From positions 23,681,928 to 23,745,927 of the forward strand of contig JASWHV010000001.1 of the NCBI GenBank assembly GCA_030760725.1: a stretch of 64,000 nucleotides of DNA. Reading direction: 5' to 3'. The notes under the pieces were generated by a model, which saw nothing but the letters and a program-made list of their open reading frames with translations, was not told where the DNA came from and did not search any database. Position 1 is the stretch's first letter, and the number at the start of each line of letters is the position of its first letter. Of the stretch, positions 1 through 10,864 are shown in pieces. The position numbers and the translations under genes were made by a program. This stretch comes from Neostapfia colusana. Lineage: Eukaryota > Streptophyta > Magnoliopsida > Poales > Poaceae.

Positions 1-179
1 GTCTTCAGATTGTTTTGCTTTGGTGTGTGAACCCACATGAAATAATAGTGCATTTATTTGGTGTGAGATATGAACCCTCGTAAAATTTTAACAAAGCCTC
101 AACCCCTCAAAGTACCAACAAGTGAAAGTAGTGAGATGATACTAAATGGTATCAAATTAACATTTGTTGATTCTGCCAG
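1..179 (+). other. Element 1 leader, 3' part
   Basis: Untranslated region before gag. It contains no long ORF on the + strand and no primer site. It ends in a pyrimidine-rich stretch and CCAG directly abutting the gag ATG at 180, which resembles a 3' splice acceptor. Confidence 0.6.
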
Positions 180-3100
180 ATGGCCGGAAGAGGAAAAGGA
201 CGTGCTGCCAACCCCGCCAACAACAATGATGAGGCATGCAACCCTCATCTTTCTGGAGGCCAGGACCGGGGTGGTCGCCGTGAAGAAGTTGATCCTCTCC
301 ACATAATGCTGGAGAATCAAAATCAGCTCATCCAGAACTTGACTCAAGTAGTGGCCAACTTGCATCAAGTTCCACCTCCACAAGCTGCACCACGCCAACC
401 AAGGTTGAGTGAGTTTCTAGGAACTCAACCTCCAAAGTTTGCAAGTGCTGCTGAACCTCTGGAGGCAGATGATTGGCTGAAGACCATTGAAAGTAAGATG
501 AGGATAATACAGTGCCAAGGGTATGAGAGGGTGCTGTTTGCCTCTCATCAATTGCATGGACCTGCTGCTGATTGGTGGACCGCCTACGTGGCCGCCCATC
601 ATGACCCTGAGAGCATCACTTGGGAAGAGTTCAAGCGTAGCTTCCGCAACCATTACATCCCAAGAGGTGAACTCAAAAACAAGAGGAAGGAGTTTTTGGG
701 ACTGCAGCAGGGAAACATGACGGTGAGGGAATACCTCACTAAATTCACTCAACTATCCCGTTATGCCCCACGGGGCATAGAGACTGACGAGCAGAAACAA
801 GATTGTTTCGTGGAAGGGCTTACCGCAGAAATGCAGTGTGCAATGTCCTCCAATGAGTATGAAACTTTCAAAAGATGGTGGACAGAGCGTTTGTGGTGGA
901 AAGGAAGCTAAAGGCCCTGGAAAATGAGAATAAGAGGAAGGCTGCGTGGTCACATCAAGCCTCAGGGAGCAACACCCGCCCACGTATGATGCAGCAACCT
1001 ACGGGGCAGACGAGCCGTGCTGCGGTACCCTATTCAGCACCAAGAGGGTACAACCCAAACTACAGGCCTCCCGCAGCACCAGCACAGCCGCAACGTCAGT
1101 TTGTGCAGCAGCCTCGCCCCGCATATCCACCTCGACCAGCAGTGCAAGGACCCCCAAACCAACCCCAAGACAACAAGGGCCAGGCATCTAAGATTGGGGT
1201 GCAATGTTTCAGCTGTGGTGAAGTGGGGCACTACGCCCATAAGTGTCCAAAGAAGAAGCCCACGCAGCCACAGCAGCAGAACGTAATGAGAGGACGGGTG
1301 AACCATGTCACTATGGAGGAAGCACAAGAGGCACCCGACGTGGTAGTTGGTAAGTTTCCTGCCAATTTACACCTTGCAACTCTGCTGTTTGATTCTGGTG
1401 CTACCCATTCGTTCATTGCTCAAGGGTTTGTTAAGAAGCATGACCTAGCAACCACACAAATGAACCATATGCTAGCGGTAAACTCTCCAGGTGGAGAAAT
1501 AAGGACAAGACAAGTGTGTCCCAAAGTGAACCTAGACATTAATGGGGTAGTATTTACCGCTAACCTCATAGTGATCGATTCACAAGGGATAGATATTATT
1601 TTGGGTATGGATTGGTTGACCAAACATAAAGGAATCATCCATTGTTCGACCAGAACGGTGGAACTAACTCACCCAAGTGGTACCAAAGTAAAGTTCATAA
1701 CAATACACGAGCCTAGGAGGGACATTAAATTAAATCAAGTGGAGGTGAAAGTTGAGGAAATCAGGATCATCAGGGAATATCCAGATGTTTTTCCGGAGGA
1801 GTTGCCAGGAATGCCTCCCGACCGTGACGTGGAATTCGCAATTGAGCTAGTACCGGGAACAGCCCCGATATACAAGAGACCTTATCGAATGGACTCCAAG
1901 CAGCTAGAAGAGCTCAAGGATCATTTGAGAGAATTGACGGAGAAGGGGTATATTCGCCCTAGTTCCTCACCATGGGGAGCTCCGGTGATATTTGTGCCTA
2001 AGAAAGATGGAACCCAAAGGTTATGCGTGGATTACCGTGCCTTGAATGAGGTAACCATCAAGAACAAGTACCCATTACCCCGCATTGAAGACTTGTTTGA
2101 TCAGTTGAGGGGAGCTTGTGTGTTCTCGAAAATTGATCTCAGGTCGGGATACCACCAACTCAAGATAAGGCAATCTGATATTCCCAAGACAGCTTTCGTA
2201 TCTCGGTACGGACTGTATGAATACACTGTCATGCCTTTCGGGCTAACCAATGCCCCGGCATATTTCATGTATCTCATGAACAAGGTATTCATGGAATATC
2301 TGGACAAATTTGTGGTGGTTTTCATAGATGATATTCTCGTCTTCTCCAAAGATGAAGAAGAACATGAGAAACATCTAAGGTTGGTGTTACAGAGGCTGAG
2401 AGAACACCAACTATATGCCAAGTTGAGCAAGTGTGAGTTTTGGCTGAAGAGAGTTCCCTTTTTAGGACATATAATCTCGGAGGGAGGAATCTCCGTAGAT
2501 CCCGCCAAAATCGAAGATATCCAGAAGTGGAAGACCCCTGAAAATGTCGGGGAAGTTCAAAGCTTTTTGGGATTGGCTGGATACTATCGACGGTTTATTG
2601 AGGGATTCTCCAAGATCTCGAGACCTCTCACCAAACTGTTGGAGAAGGGGATCACATTCACCTGGACGCCACAGTGCGAGACGAGCTTTCAGGAGCTAAA
2701 GAAGAGATTGACAACAGCTCCAGTGTTGGTTATGCCAGATATGCAGAAGAATTTCACAGTGTACTGCGATGCCTCTGGAAACGGGTTGGGATGTGTTCTC
2801 ATGCAAGAAGGACATGTCGTGGCATATGCATCCCGGCAGCTTCGGAAGCACGAGAAGAATTATCCTACACATGACCTAGAACTAGCTGCAGTGGTACACG
2901 CGTTGAAAATTTGGCGGCACTATTTGATGGGGAAGAGGACAGAGATATATACGGATCATAAGAGTTTGAAGTACATATTCACACAGCCTGATCTCAACCT
3001 CAGACAAAGGAGATTGTTAGAGCTAATCAATGACTTTGATGTGGGCATCAACTATCATCCCGGGAATGCAAACGTCGTGGCCGATGCTTTGAGTCGGAAA

Positions 3101-4647
3101 GTGCAGGTCAATAAGTTGAGCTTGAAGGACATGCCTGCAGAATTGAAGGACGAGGTTATAAGGCTCAATCTATGTCTAGTAAATAGTGGTGAAGCCATCG
3201 CCATGGAAGTGGACTCCACACTCGAGCAAGACATACGCGAAGGCCAAAAGAATGATGAGAAGATACAAGAGATCAGACAGCTCATCAAGGAAAATAAAGC
3301 TCCTGGTTTTAGAGGGGATGAACAAGGAACGGTGTGGCACGGGAAAAGGATCTGTGTGCCAGAAGTAAAGGAGATCCGTGAATTAATTTTGAAGGAGGCT
3401 CACGATTCTGACTATTCCATTCATCCTGGGAGTACGAAGATGTACCAGGACCTCAAGAGCAGGTATTGGTGGTATGGCATGAAGCGAGATGTCGCGGAAC
3501 ATGTTGCCCTATGTGACACATGTCAGTTGGTGAAAGCTGAACATCAACGACCCGCGGGATTATTGCAACCACTCAAAGTGCCTGAATGGAAATGGGAAGA
3601 AATCAGCATGGATTTTGTCGTGGGATTGCCTAGGACCCAATCCGGGTATGATTCAATATGGGTCATTATTGATAGGCTAACCAAGGTAGCTCATTTCATT
3701 CCGGTGAAAGAAAGCTACAGCGGATCCAAATTGGCAGAATTGTACATGTCAAGGATTGTGTGTTACCATGGAGTGCCAAAGAAGATAGTGTCGGACCGAG
3801 GGACACAGTTCCCCTCGAGGTTTTGGCAAAAGTTGCATGAAACCATGGGAACCCATCTGAACTTCAGCTCTGCCTATCATCCCCAAACTGACGGGCACAC
3901 GGAGAGAACCAATCAGATCCTTGAAGATATGTTAAGGGCTTGTGCACTCAAAAACAATAGAAGTTGGGACAAGAACTTACGTATGCGGAGTTTTCCTATA
4001 ACAACAGCTATCAAGCTAGTATGAAGATGTCACCGTTTGAAGCTTTGTATGGAAGGAAGTGCAGAACTCCCCTATTTTGGAACCAAACAGGAGAAAGTAA
4101 AGTGTTTGGTCCAGAAGTGCTACAAGAAGCCGAGGCAAAGGTGAGGGAGATTCGCAACAACTTGAGGATAGCACAAACACGCCAGAAGAGTTATGCTGAT
4201 GTACGAAGAAGAGAGCTCGTTTTCAACGTGGGAGACTATGTTTATCTCAAGGTGTCCCCTATCAGAGGACTTCGTCGGTTCAAGGTGAAAGGGAAGTTGT
4301 CACCTCGATACATTGGACCCTTTCCAGTGTTGGAAAGGAAAGGCGAAGTGGCGTACCAACTAGAGTTGCCGGTTCATCTATCGGACGTGCACGATGTATT
4401 CCATGTGTCACAACTCAAGAAATGCCTGAGGACGCCTGAGGAGGTGTTACCCATGAATGAAGTGGATGTAGCTGAAGATTTGTCTTATGCCGAACAGCCA
4501 TACAAGATTTTGGAGACAATGGAACGCCTCACCAGAAATAAAAGAATCCGGATGTGCAAGGTGCAGTGGAAGCATCACTCAGAAGAGGAAGCTACCTGGG
4601 AACGGGAAGATGAGCTCAAGGCACAGTTTCCGGAATTGTTTTCTTAG
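180..4647 (+). pseudogene. gag-pol: Element 1 gag-pol, two 1-bp deletions
   Basis: Polyprotein of a chromovirus: capsid, aspartic protease, reverse transcriptase, RNase H and integrase for copying and integrating the element. The ATG at 180 follows CCAG. Gag core covers about 400-900. The CCHC zinc knuckle is at 1205-1246, protease DSGA near 1391, RT FIDD at 2321-2332, and the RNase H motif DASG near 2765. The integrase HHCC finger starts near 3400, with catalytic D, D and E near 3608, 3790 and 3899. A chromodomain covers about 4500-4640. One base is missing in an A-run near 870, inside gag before the zinc knuckle. Another is missing near 3979, in integrase after the catalytic Glu. Each shifts the frame, giving three overlapping ORFs (180-911, 875-4024, 3964-4647). 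The early shift would remove all Pol products, so this copy cannot supply its own enzymes. Confidence 0.93.
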
Positions 4648-4654
4648 AAACACC

Positions 4655-4672
4655 AATCTCGAGGACGAGATT
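4655..4672 (+). other. Inverted repeat before the polypurine tract (element 1)
   Basis: AATCTCG, loop AGGA, CGAGATT: a perfect 7-bp inverted repeat 7 bp after the gag-pol stop and directly before the polypurine tract. The same arms recur at this place in elements 2, 3, 4 and 5. Confidence 0.8.
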
Positions 4673-4692
4673 TCTTTTAAGGGGGGTAGAGC
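4673..4692 (+). other. Polypurine tract, element 1
   Basis: The run TCTTTTAAGGGGGGTAGAGC immediately precedes the LTR start TG at 4693. This is the expected position and composition of the plus-strand primer. Confidence 0.85.
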
Positions 4693-7439
4693 TGTAACAC
4701 CCCAAATTTTTAGTCAAAACCCAAATTTTTATTTAAAACCCTGAACCATGTTCAGAGGGGAATTTAGAAATTTTTGGACGTGTTGCATGTTTTGCAAAAA
4801 TTCAAATTCAAACTGGAATTCAAATTATACCCAAAACAGAAAAGAAATGGAAAAAGAAAAAGGAATTCGGAAAAAAAACTGGCCAGTGGGCCGAAACCCC
4901 AGCCGGCCCAGCAAACCCCCGCGCCAGCCCGCCCCCGCGCGCACCGCGCTGCCTCCCGCTGACGGGTGGGACCCGCATGTCATCCCTAACCCGAGCCCCG
5001 CGACCCCGGACTTCTTTCCCCCGCGCGCGCTCGATTTTAACCGATTGGAAATCGCATCCCGCAGCCGAATTCCGGTCCCAGCGGACTCCAACTCGATCAC
5101 AACAGACCCACCGCCCTCCCCCGGCTATAAAAACCACCGATCCGATCAGTTTTTCTCACGCGATCGCCGATTTTCACTCCGGTGAGCACCGAGACTTCGC
5201 CGGTGAATTCTGGCCGATCTAAGCTCGGAAACTCTGATCTAACTCGTTGGTCTTGATCCACCGCCTCCGGGGAACTTTGCAGGTGCAGAAAACCCGAAGA
5301 CTTACGGTGCAAATCCAGCTCCGACGAGCTTCGCCGTGGTTTTGCCTCGGACCTCGCCGCAGAGCACTCTCCAGGACCCCCGAGCTCAAGAAAACCCCCG
5401 AGGTGAGATCCCTGACCTCCCCTCTACCGATCTATGCCATAAGATCACAGTTTTAGGCAGAATTCTCGAGGATCCGAAACTTTCCGGTGAGATCGCCGCT
5501 TCCCGCCGCCGTGCGCCGCCGGCAGCGCCGCCCGCGTTCGATCAGAGCGACGTGGCCGCTTGTGCGCCGTTTATTTTAAATCGCACGGTAGACTTTAAAA
5601 CCCCGCGTACCGGTTCGATGTTATAATCTCAGCCGTCGGTTTAAAATCGGACGGTCCACATCAGCCCCGCGTTATAAAGACTGGAATTCTTACGTGCTAC
5701 CCCCTGGCGTTCTCTGGAATTGAGAGCTAGCCCCGGAAACTTCAGATCTAGCCCCTGGAACTCCAGAAAATCATGTAAATTCATTTAAAAATCAGTTTTA
5801 GCCCCTGGACTTAATAGAAATTAGGAAAAACACCTCTGACAAGTGTAGCTAGACCCCTGGAAATTATGAAAATAATATTATAGACCCTGTAATGGGATGA
5901 GTTTACTTTTTAACCCTGTTTAGTATTTAATTTAGAAAATTTAATATGTAACTAGTGTTTAAAAAATTAAAAAGGGGGACAAACATAATTGTCAAAATTA
6001 ATTAAAAATTTTCTCAGTACTTAGAAAACTTTGGAGTGAGATAAAAACATATTTTTGGGCTGAAATAAATCTGTTTCATCTATTATTCACATTTATTAGT
6101 CTAGGGACACATTTTTAAGTAAAGAATAGTTATAGAAAAATAGGGAAAATGATTATGAAATAGTATACATCAGAAGCCAAGGTCAAAATATGATACTAAA
6201 TTAATTAGGACCAGAACCTAATCTGTTTAGGTAATGTGTATTACTAATTTAATAATAAAATGCACCATTATGCATAGGAATATAAATCTGAAAATATAGA
6301 AACTAGTAAATGATAAATGGAGTTTCTAAAATACAAAGAATTCAGTTTAGGGTTGATAGAAATTGTGAAAGCACATTGTATGCAAGTATAAATGTGGACA
6401 CAAAAGTAGGAATCATATACACATGGTTAAAAGTGCATGCAAGCCACAACTCAACACACATAAAGTAACCACAACACATATAATGGTAAAGAACTTTTAT
6501 AAATATGAATGTGTGGTTTGTATGAAGTAAGAAGTGTGAACTATGTCTTATGATTGTTGTTCTTCTTTTGCTATGTGTGATGGTGTGATGTAGAACCTGC
6601 TCAAGAGCAAGTTAATTCTTTCCAAGATCAGGACTACCCATTTCAAGAGCAGCAAGAAGGAGGCAAGTGTCCTTGACCACTTTGATCCTATGCTAGGATG
6701 TGTAGATAGAATTATTTGCATTGTCAAATGAAATATGAAACCCATGCTAGGAAGTTTCCCTAGAATTGCATTACCTTGTTTCCTTGTAGCTTGGGTTGGG
6801 ATTTATTTTGTCATGTCATTTATTTACATGCATATGCTTAGCCATGCTTAGAATGGGATAATTGGGATATGAGATCATCAGTTTATTATACCATACTCTT
6901 GAATGAGATATTGTGAGTTATGTAGAGGTAGGGATCAAGGCAAGTTGGATGTTTTGGTTGTGTGCTGGGTGCACGAGACTCGGGTTTGTGTTTAGTACTT
7001 GCCTGGATCCTAAGGACCGGTTCATGGAGCATGTAACCCGGCTTTACAGTGCCAACCACATGCTGAGATGGGGCAGCTTGGCCAATTAATTAGGTGTATC
7101 CCCGGCGTAGTATGGGTGTGTTGGATGGTGCGGGGAATAGGTGTCAGCTGGACTACCGTATGAACCGCAAGGCTCAAGAGGGGGCCACTGCAGCGGGGTT
7201 GGAGCCTCTTGTATGCTGTTAGGGGTGAAACCTCAGTGGGCCCACGCTCGTCGGGAATCCCTTTGTAAAGGCTTCGTAGTGATCTCTTGGCCGCACACCT
7301 GGGAAGTGTGAATGTGGATCGTAGCCACCTGGCTTGTAATAAATGATGCTTCACTATTTGTCATCACATGTATGAGAAAATGATCCTGGCATACATGTGA
7401 TATTCACTTGGTTGTTCTTCGGAAAAACCGGGTGTGACA
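4693..7439 (+). repeat. 3' LTR of element 1 (family A, 2747 bp)
   Basis: Bounded by TGTAACACCC and GGGTGTGACA, an imperfect 10-bp terminal inverted repeat. A CTATAAAA box lies at 5125-5132 in a GC-rich part, followed by AT-rich sequence from about 5700 to 6900. The last 500 bp (about 6960-7360) are clearly related to the 3' part of family E LTRs (46250-46570). Shared blocks are CTAATTAGGT-like sequence, a GGTGAAACCT motif, CCCTTTGTAAAGGCT and GATCTCTTGGCC-like sequence. ORFs inside the LTR are not supported as genes. Confidence 0.9.
5125..5132 (+). promoter_or_regulatory. TATA box of element 1 LTR
   Basis: CTATAAAA in GC-rich surroundings about 430 bp into the LTR, on the element's sense strand. 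This fits a U3 core promoter; the transcription start is inferred just downstream. Confidence 0.6.
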
Positions 7440-10400
7440 CATATATCCAGCATGAGTCCGGTACACAACTCAAACTTGTTCAACAGGGCCGCATACGGAT
7501 CGGTCCTTGACCGACACGGACAGGTCTACAGCACCCAGGCCCCTATGTCCTGCTGCTCCTACAACCTTCCGGCCTCAACTTTAACTTGCTAATTCAATTA
7601 CGAACCAATCCCGTATGCCCCTGTTGTTCCTAAATCTGCGAGTATCATCTCACCACTCGATTTCTACCGAACCGTACTTAAGCATGGCAGTTCTACACGG
7701 TGATAGACACCTACCCAATACTCCATGGGTCATTTGGCTATGCAAGTGGAGTATCAAACACTAGACCTAATGCATAATTTATATCCTGACCGAAAGTGAA
7801 TACAAAGCAAAAACTTAACAGCTGTTAAATGCAAACCGGAGCTTGCCTGTTTTGCAGGGTAGTCGTATATAAACAGTTAGTGTCCTTGCAGATCCACCCT
7901 TGACTCTCCGGAGCTTGATCCACTTCGATGAATCACTCCTTTGAGTCCCCTTCGTTGTGGTTCCTATTGAGATGCATATGCACATATTTATAGAATGTAA
8001 TGGAAAGAAGTTATGGAATTAATTTCTTAGGACAGATGTTGTGTGTGGAAAAGCCAAGCATGGATTGGTTTGCCTATGTTGTGCAAGGAACAGAAATAAA
8101 CTAAATTGACCTTAAGGCCTTAGCTATACACTAATCACTTTCCCTAATGATCATAATAGACAAGCTGAAAAGATTTGAGTGCAACTGAAGAAAAAGAACT
8201 CCAATGGTCTCAAAACTTTTACAGCAGGTTCTATACTACCTAAGGATTTAGCTTGCCAAATTGCAGCTAATGTGGAATCATATTTTGTCCTCCATAATTC
8301 TCACAATATCTTATATGTATTTTTCCCTTCTACATAAGTATGGAGAATAAGAACAGGGAGTTCAAGGACTCATCTTGGGCTGGTCATTTACATGTGAGTT
8401 CTTGATCACATGAGAGTAATCTGGTCCAAAATTCAGCCCTTTTACTTGAGTAGTTCTGCCAGAACAATTCTTTAAGCATTACTACTCAAAAGAATTACTT
8501 CTGAGGTAATGTGCATTTTCATGCTCAATTAAGTGAACTAAAATTTCAAGTATGTCCCAGAGAGCATGCCTAATTTTTTCTATGATTTTTTTGGAGCTAT
8601 GGATTGCTCAGAATAGATTTTTGAGGTGAGAAACATTTTCTGAAAATGTTTCTGGACTCCTTTGAGCACAGTAGTTTTCATTTAGCAAATTCCTCCTCAA
8701 ATGATCTCCAAATGAGCTGAAAATTTGCTAGAAGGTCAAAAATATGCTAAAGCATATTCTGGCAAAATTTGGGAATTTTTGAATAAACCAAACTCCCTCA
8801 ATAATTCTTTTTCAGAAATTCTTCCAAGAATTTTCCAGAATTAAATAATGCGTTTCATACAAATTGGGTTGTGGATTTGGACAGAGCTATTCAATATGAA
8901 TCCAACCCAATTTGAATCACTAAATTTGGGGATTCCTAGCAAGAGTTATGAGGTTCTAAAGTTTGAGGAAAAATTCTGAAATTGACCTCTGTTTATTTTC
9001 CCATTTTCAGAGACATAAGGAATTAACACCACATTTGGCCAAGCAAATGAGGTCCAATGCTCCTGAAAATTTTACTGGAGTTCAAGTATTTTTGGAAGAC
9101 TCTCCTTCCCAAATTTGGGGATTTTCCAATACATAGAACTCCTGGAAAAATTCCCACAAGCTTTTATTCTATGAATTAATGAGCCAAAACCAAGGGTTCT
9201 CATAATTATTGGGTTGTACCTATGGATAGTACTCTTTTAGAGGAGCCCAACAAAATTTATTTCACTATTTTTGGAGCTTTCTACACCAAGTTATGCATTT
9301 TACAAGTTTGAACAACTCTCTGTTTGATTTTAAACAGAACAGTCGCACGTGGGGCCCACGGGTCAGGTGCTTCTTCAACCTCACGCCAGAGCCCGTGGGT
9401 GCACACCGGCAGAAAACTTGGCATAGCTCGTTCTCTCTCGTTTCTCCACCAGATGAGCTCCGGTTTCGCCCTACATGCTCCTGGGAACGTGGCGCAGCTG
9501 CCTGGCAAGGTTTCCCCGCGTGAAAACAGCTGTAGGTGGGTCGGCACCGGCGGGGCGGCTCGGGAGCTCGACATGGACGCGTTCCAGCGTGTCCAAGGCA
9601 TCTACCGGTGAGCTACGATGTCCTACAGCATCCCTATGGTTCTAGGAACATGGAACGGAGATCAGATCGTGCAGGAAGTGGCTGCAACCTAGTCGTCACC
9701 GTGGACCGTGGCAGTTTTGGCCGCCGGCGACGATTTCTCGTCGCCCGGGGCATGAGGGTCGGTTTCCTTTGGTTTTCGGCGTGGGAGGGCGCTAGGGCAT
9801 CTAGTTGCTGTGGTTTGAATTGTAGGAGGTATGATCAATCGGTTTGGGAGAATTTCACGAATTAAACACGGTCGGTTCTATACGTGTGCCGGTGCCAAAA
9901 ATCGAATTCCGGTGAGCCGGCGTCGGGGGAGAGCAGGAGGACGACGGGATGAGGATCAGTACCTCCTGGCGCACCTCTGTAGCCTCTTGAGCCTGCCGGA
10001 GAGGCGCTGGGCTGGTCGGGAGACAGAGAGCAGTGGAGCAGCGCCGGTGAAGGAAAAACAGCGCCCGGAGTGGCTGCTGATCGTGAGGAGAGGAACCAAC
10101 TGCTGTCGGCTTGGTCCGAGGAGGTAGAGATCACGTTGCTGAAGCGGTGAGAACCGACCCTGGGGTGCCAACGCGTGGAGGCCGGCAGCAGGGACTGGCA
10201 CGGCAAGCTCCTCTGTGGCGCTGGCGAGATGTTCGGGAAAATTTCCCACCGAGAGCAAAACTTAGTAAGTCTCCTCTTTTAGCTCTATGAAATGTGGGTC
10301 CCACTCCACATGTACCTCACAAATATCTGTTCAAGCTGATCTTTTCAATCCCCAGAATGCTAGAATTTAAAAATGTGGGCTAGAATTTGAATTCTTCAAA

Positions 10401-10800
10401 TTCAGTTTGAATTTGCAAGACTAAATCTTAATTTGGTTTAGAATTTGCAATTTCTTCTTTTTAGCTCTCTTTTGAGCCCACCCTACAAATGGAAAGTTGG
10501 TGAGCAAACTTTTCCCTATAATTCCAACTGTAGGGCTGCATGTTTATTCAAAGTTTTTGGGTCACCATATGTGTGAACTTTGAATTTCAAATCTGAATTT
10601 TTAACTTACATGCAAAGAGGTATTTAACTCCTTATTGGTTCAACACTTTTAAATAAAAAGGTGAGCCTCATTTTGGATGATCATCCTACGTATTACTTTG
10701 CATGAAGAAAAGTTTTAGCAAGTCCCATTTTTCCTGTCATTGCCACACATATGAACTCAAACCATAGTTTTTATTCATACACATTTTTGGGACTTTTACA
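7440..10800 (-). repeat. 3' LTR of element 2, truncated by element 1
   Basis: Collinear with 17864-21228 of the other LTR, with scattered substitutions and a few 1-4 bp indels. It ends at TTTTACA (10800) against the polypurine tract. ORFs such as 9281-9601 (-) recur in the other copy (19703-20023) only because the LTR is duplicated. Confidence 0.92.
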
Positions 10801-10818
10801 TTCCTCCCCCCTTAAAAG
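10801..10818 (-). other. Polypurine tract, element 2
   Basis: On the - strand the tract reads CTTTTAAGGGGGGAGGAA and directly abuts the LTR start TGTAAAAGTC. Confidence 0.88.
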
Positions 10819-10835
10819 AATCTCGTCCCGAGATT
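10819..10835 (-). other. Inverted repeat before the polypurine tract (element 2)
   Basis: AATCTCG and CGAGATT separated by 3 bases (sense loop GGA). The sequence from here through the polypurine tract is the same as in element 3, although the two LTRs are different families. Confidence 0.8.
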
Positions 10836-10864
10836 ACAAAAGAGGAACAAGACGGGAGAGGTAA

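Larger units (their letters stand above)
1..7439 (+). mobile_element. Element 1: Ty3/gypsy chromovirus, family A, 5' end outside the window
   Basis: A + strand gypsy element. Visible are the end of the untranslated leader (1-179), gag-pol (180-4647), a polypurine tract and a complete 3' LTR (4693-7439). The 5' LTR and primer site lie left of the window. The LTR begins TGTAACACCC and ends GGGTGTGACA. The sequence after base 7440 aligns base for base with element 2's LTR from 17864 onward. Element 1 therefore inserted into the 3' LTR of element 2 and is the younger of the two. The predicted 5-bp target duplication is CATAT (7440-7444), whose partner must lie outside the window. Confidence 0.93.

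Noticed and set aside
865..911. Programmed gag/pol frameshift in element 1
   Set aside because: The shift is before the zinc knuckle within gag and the siblings are in one frame here; a simple 1-bp loss in an A-run explains it. The same reasoning applies near 3979.
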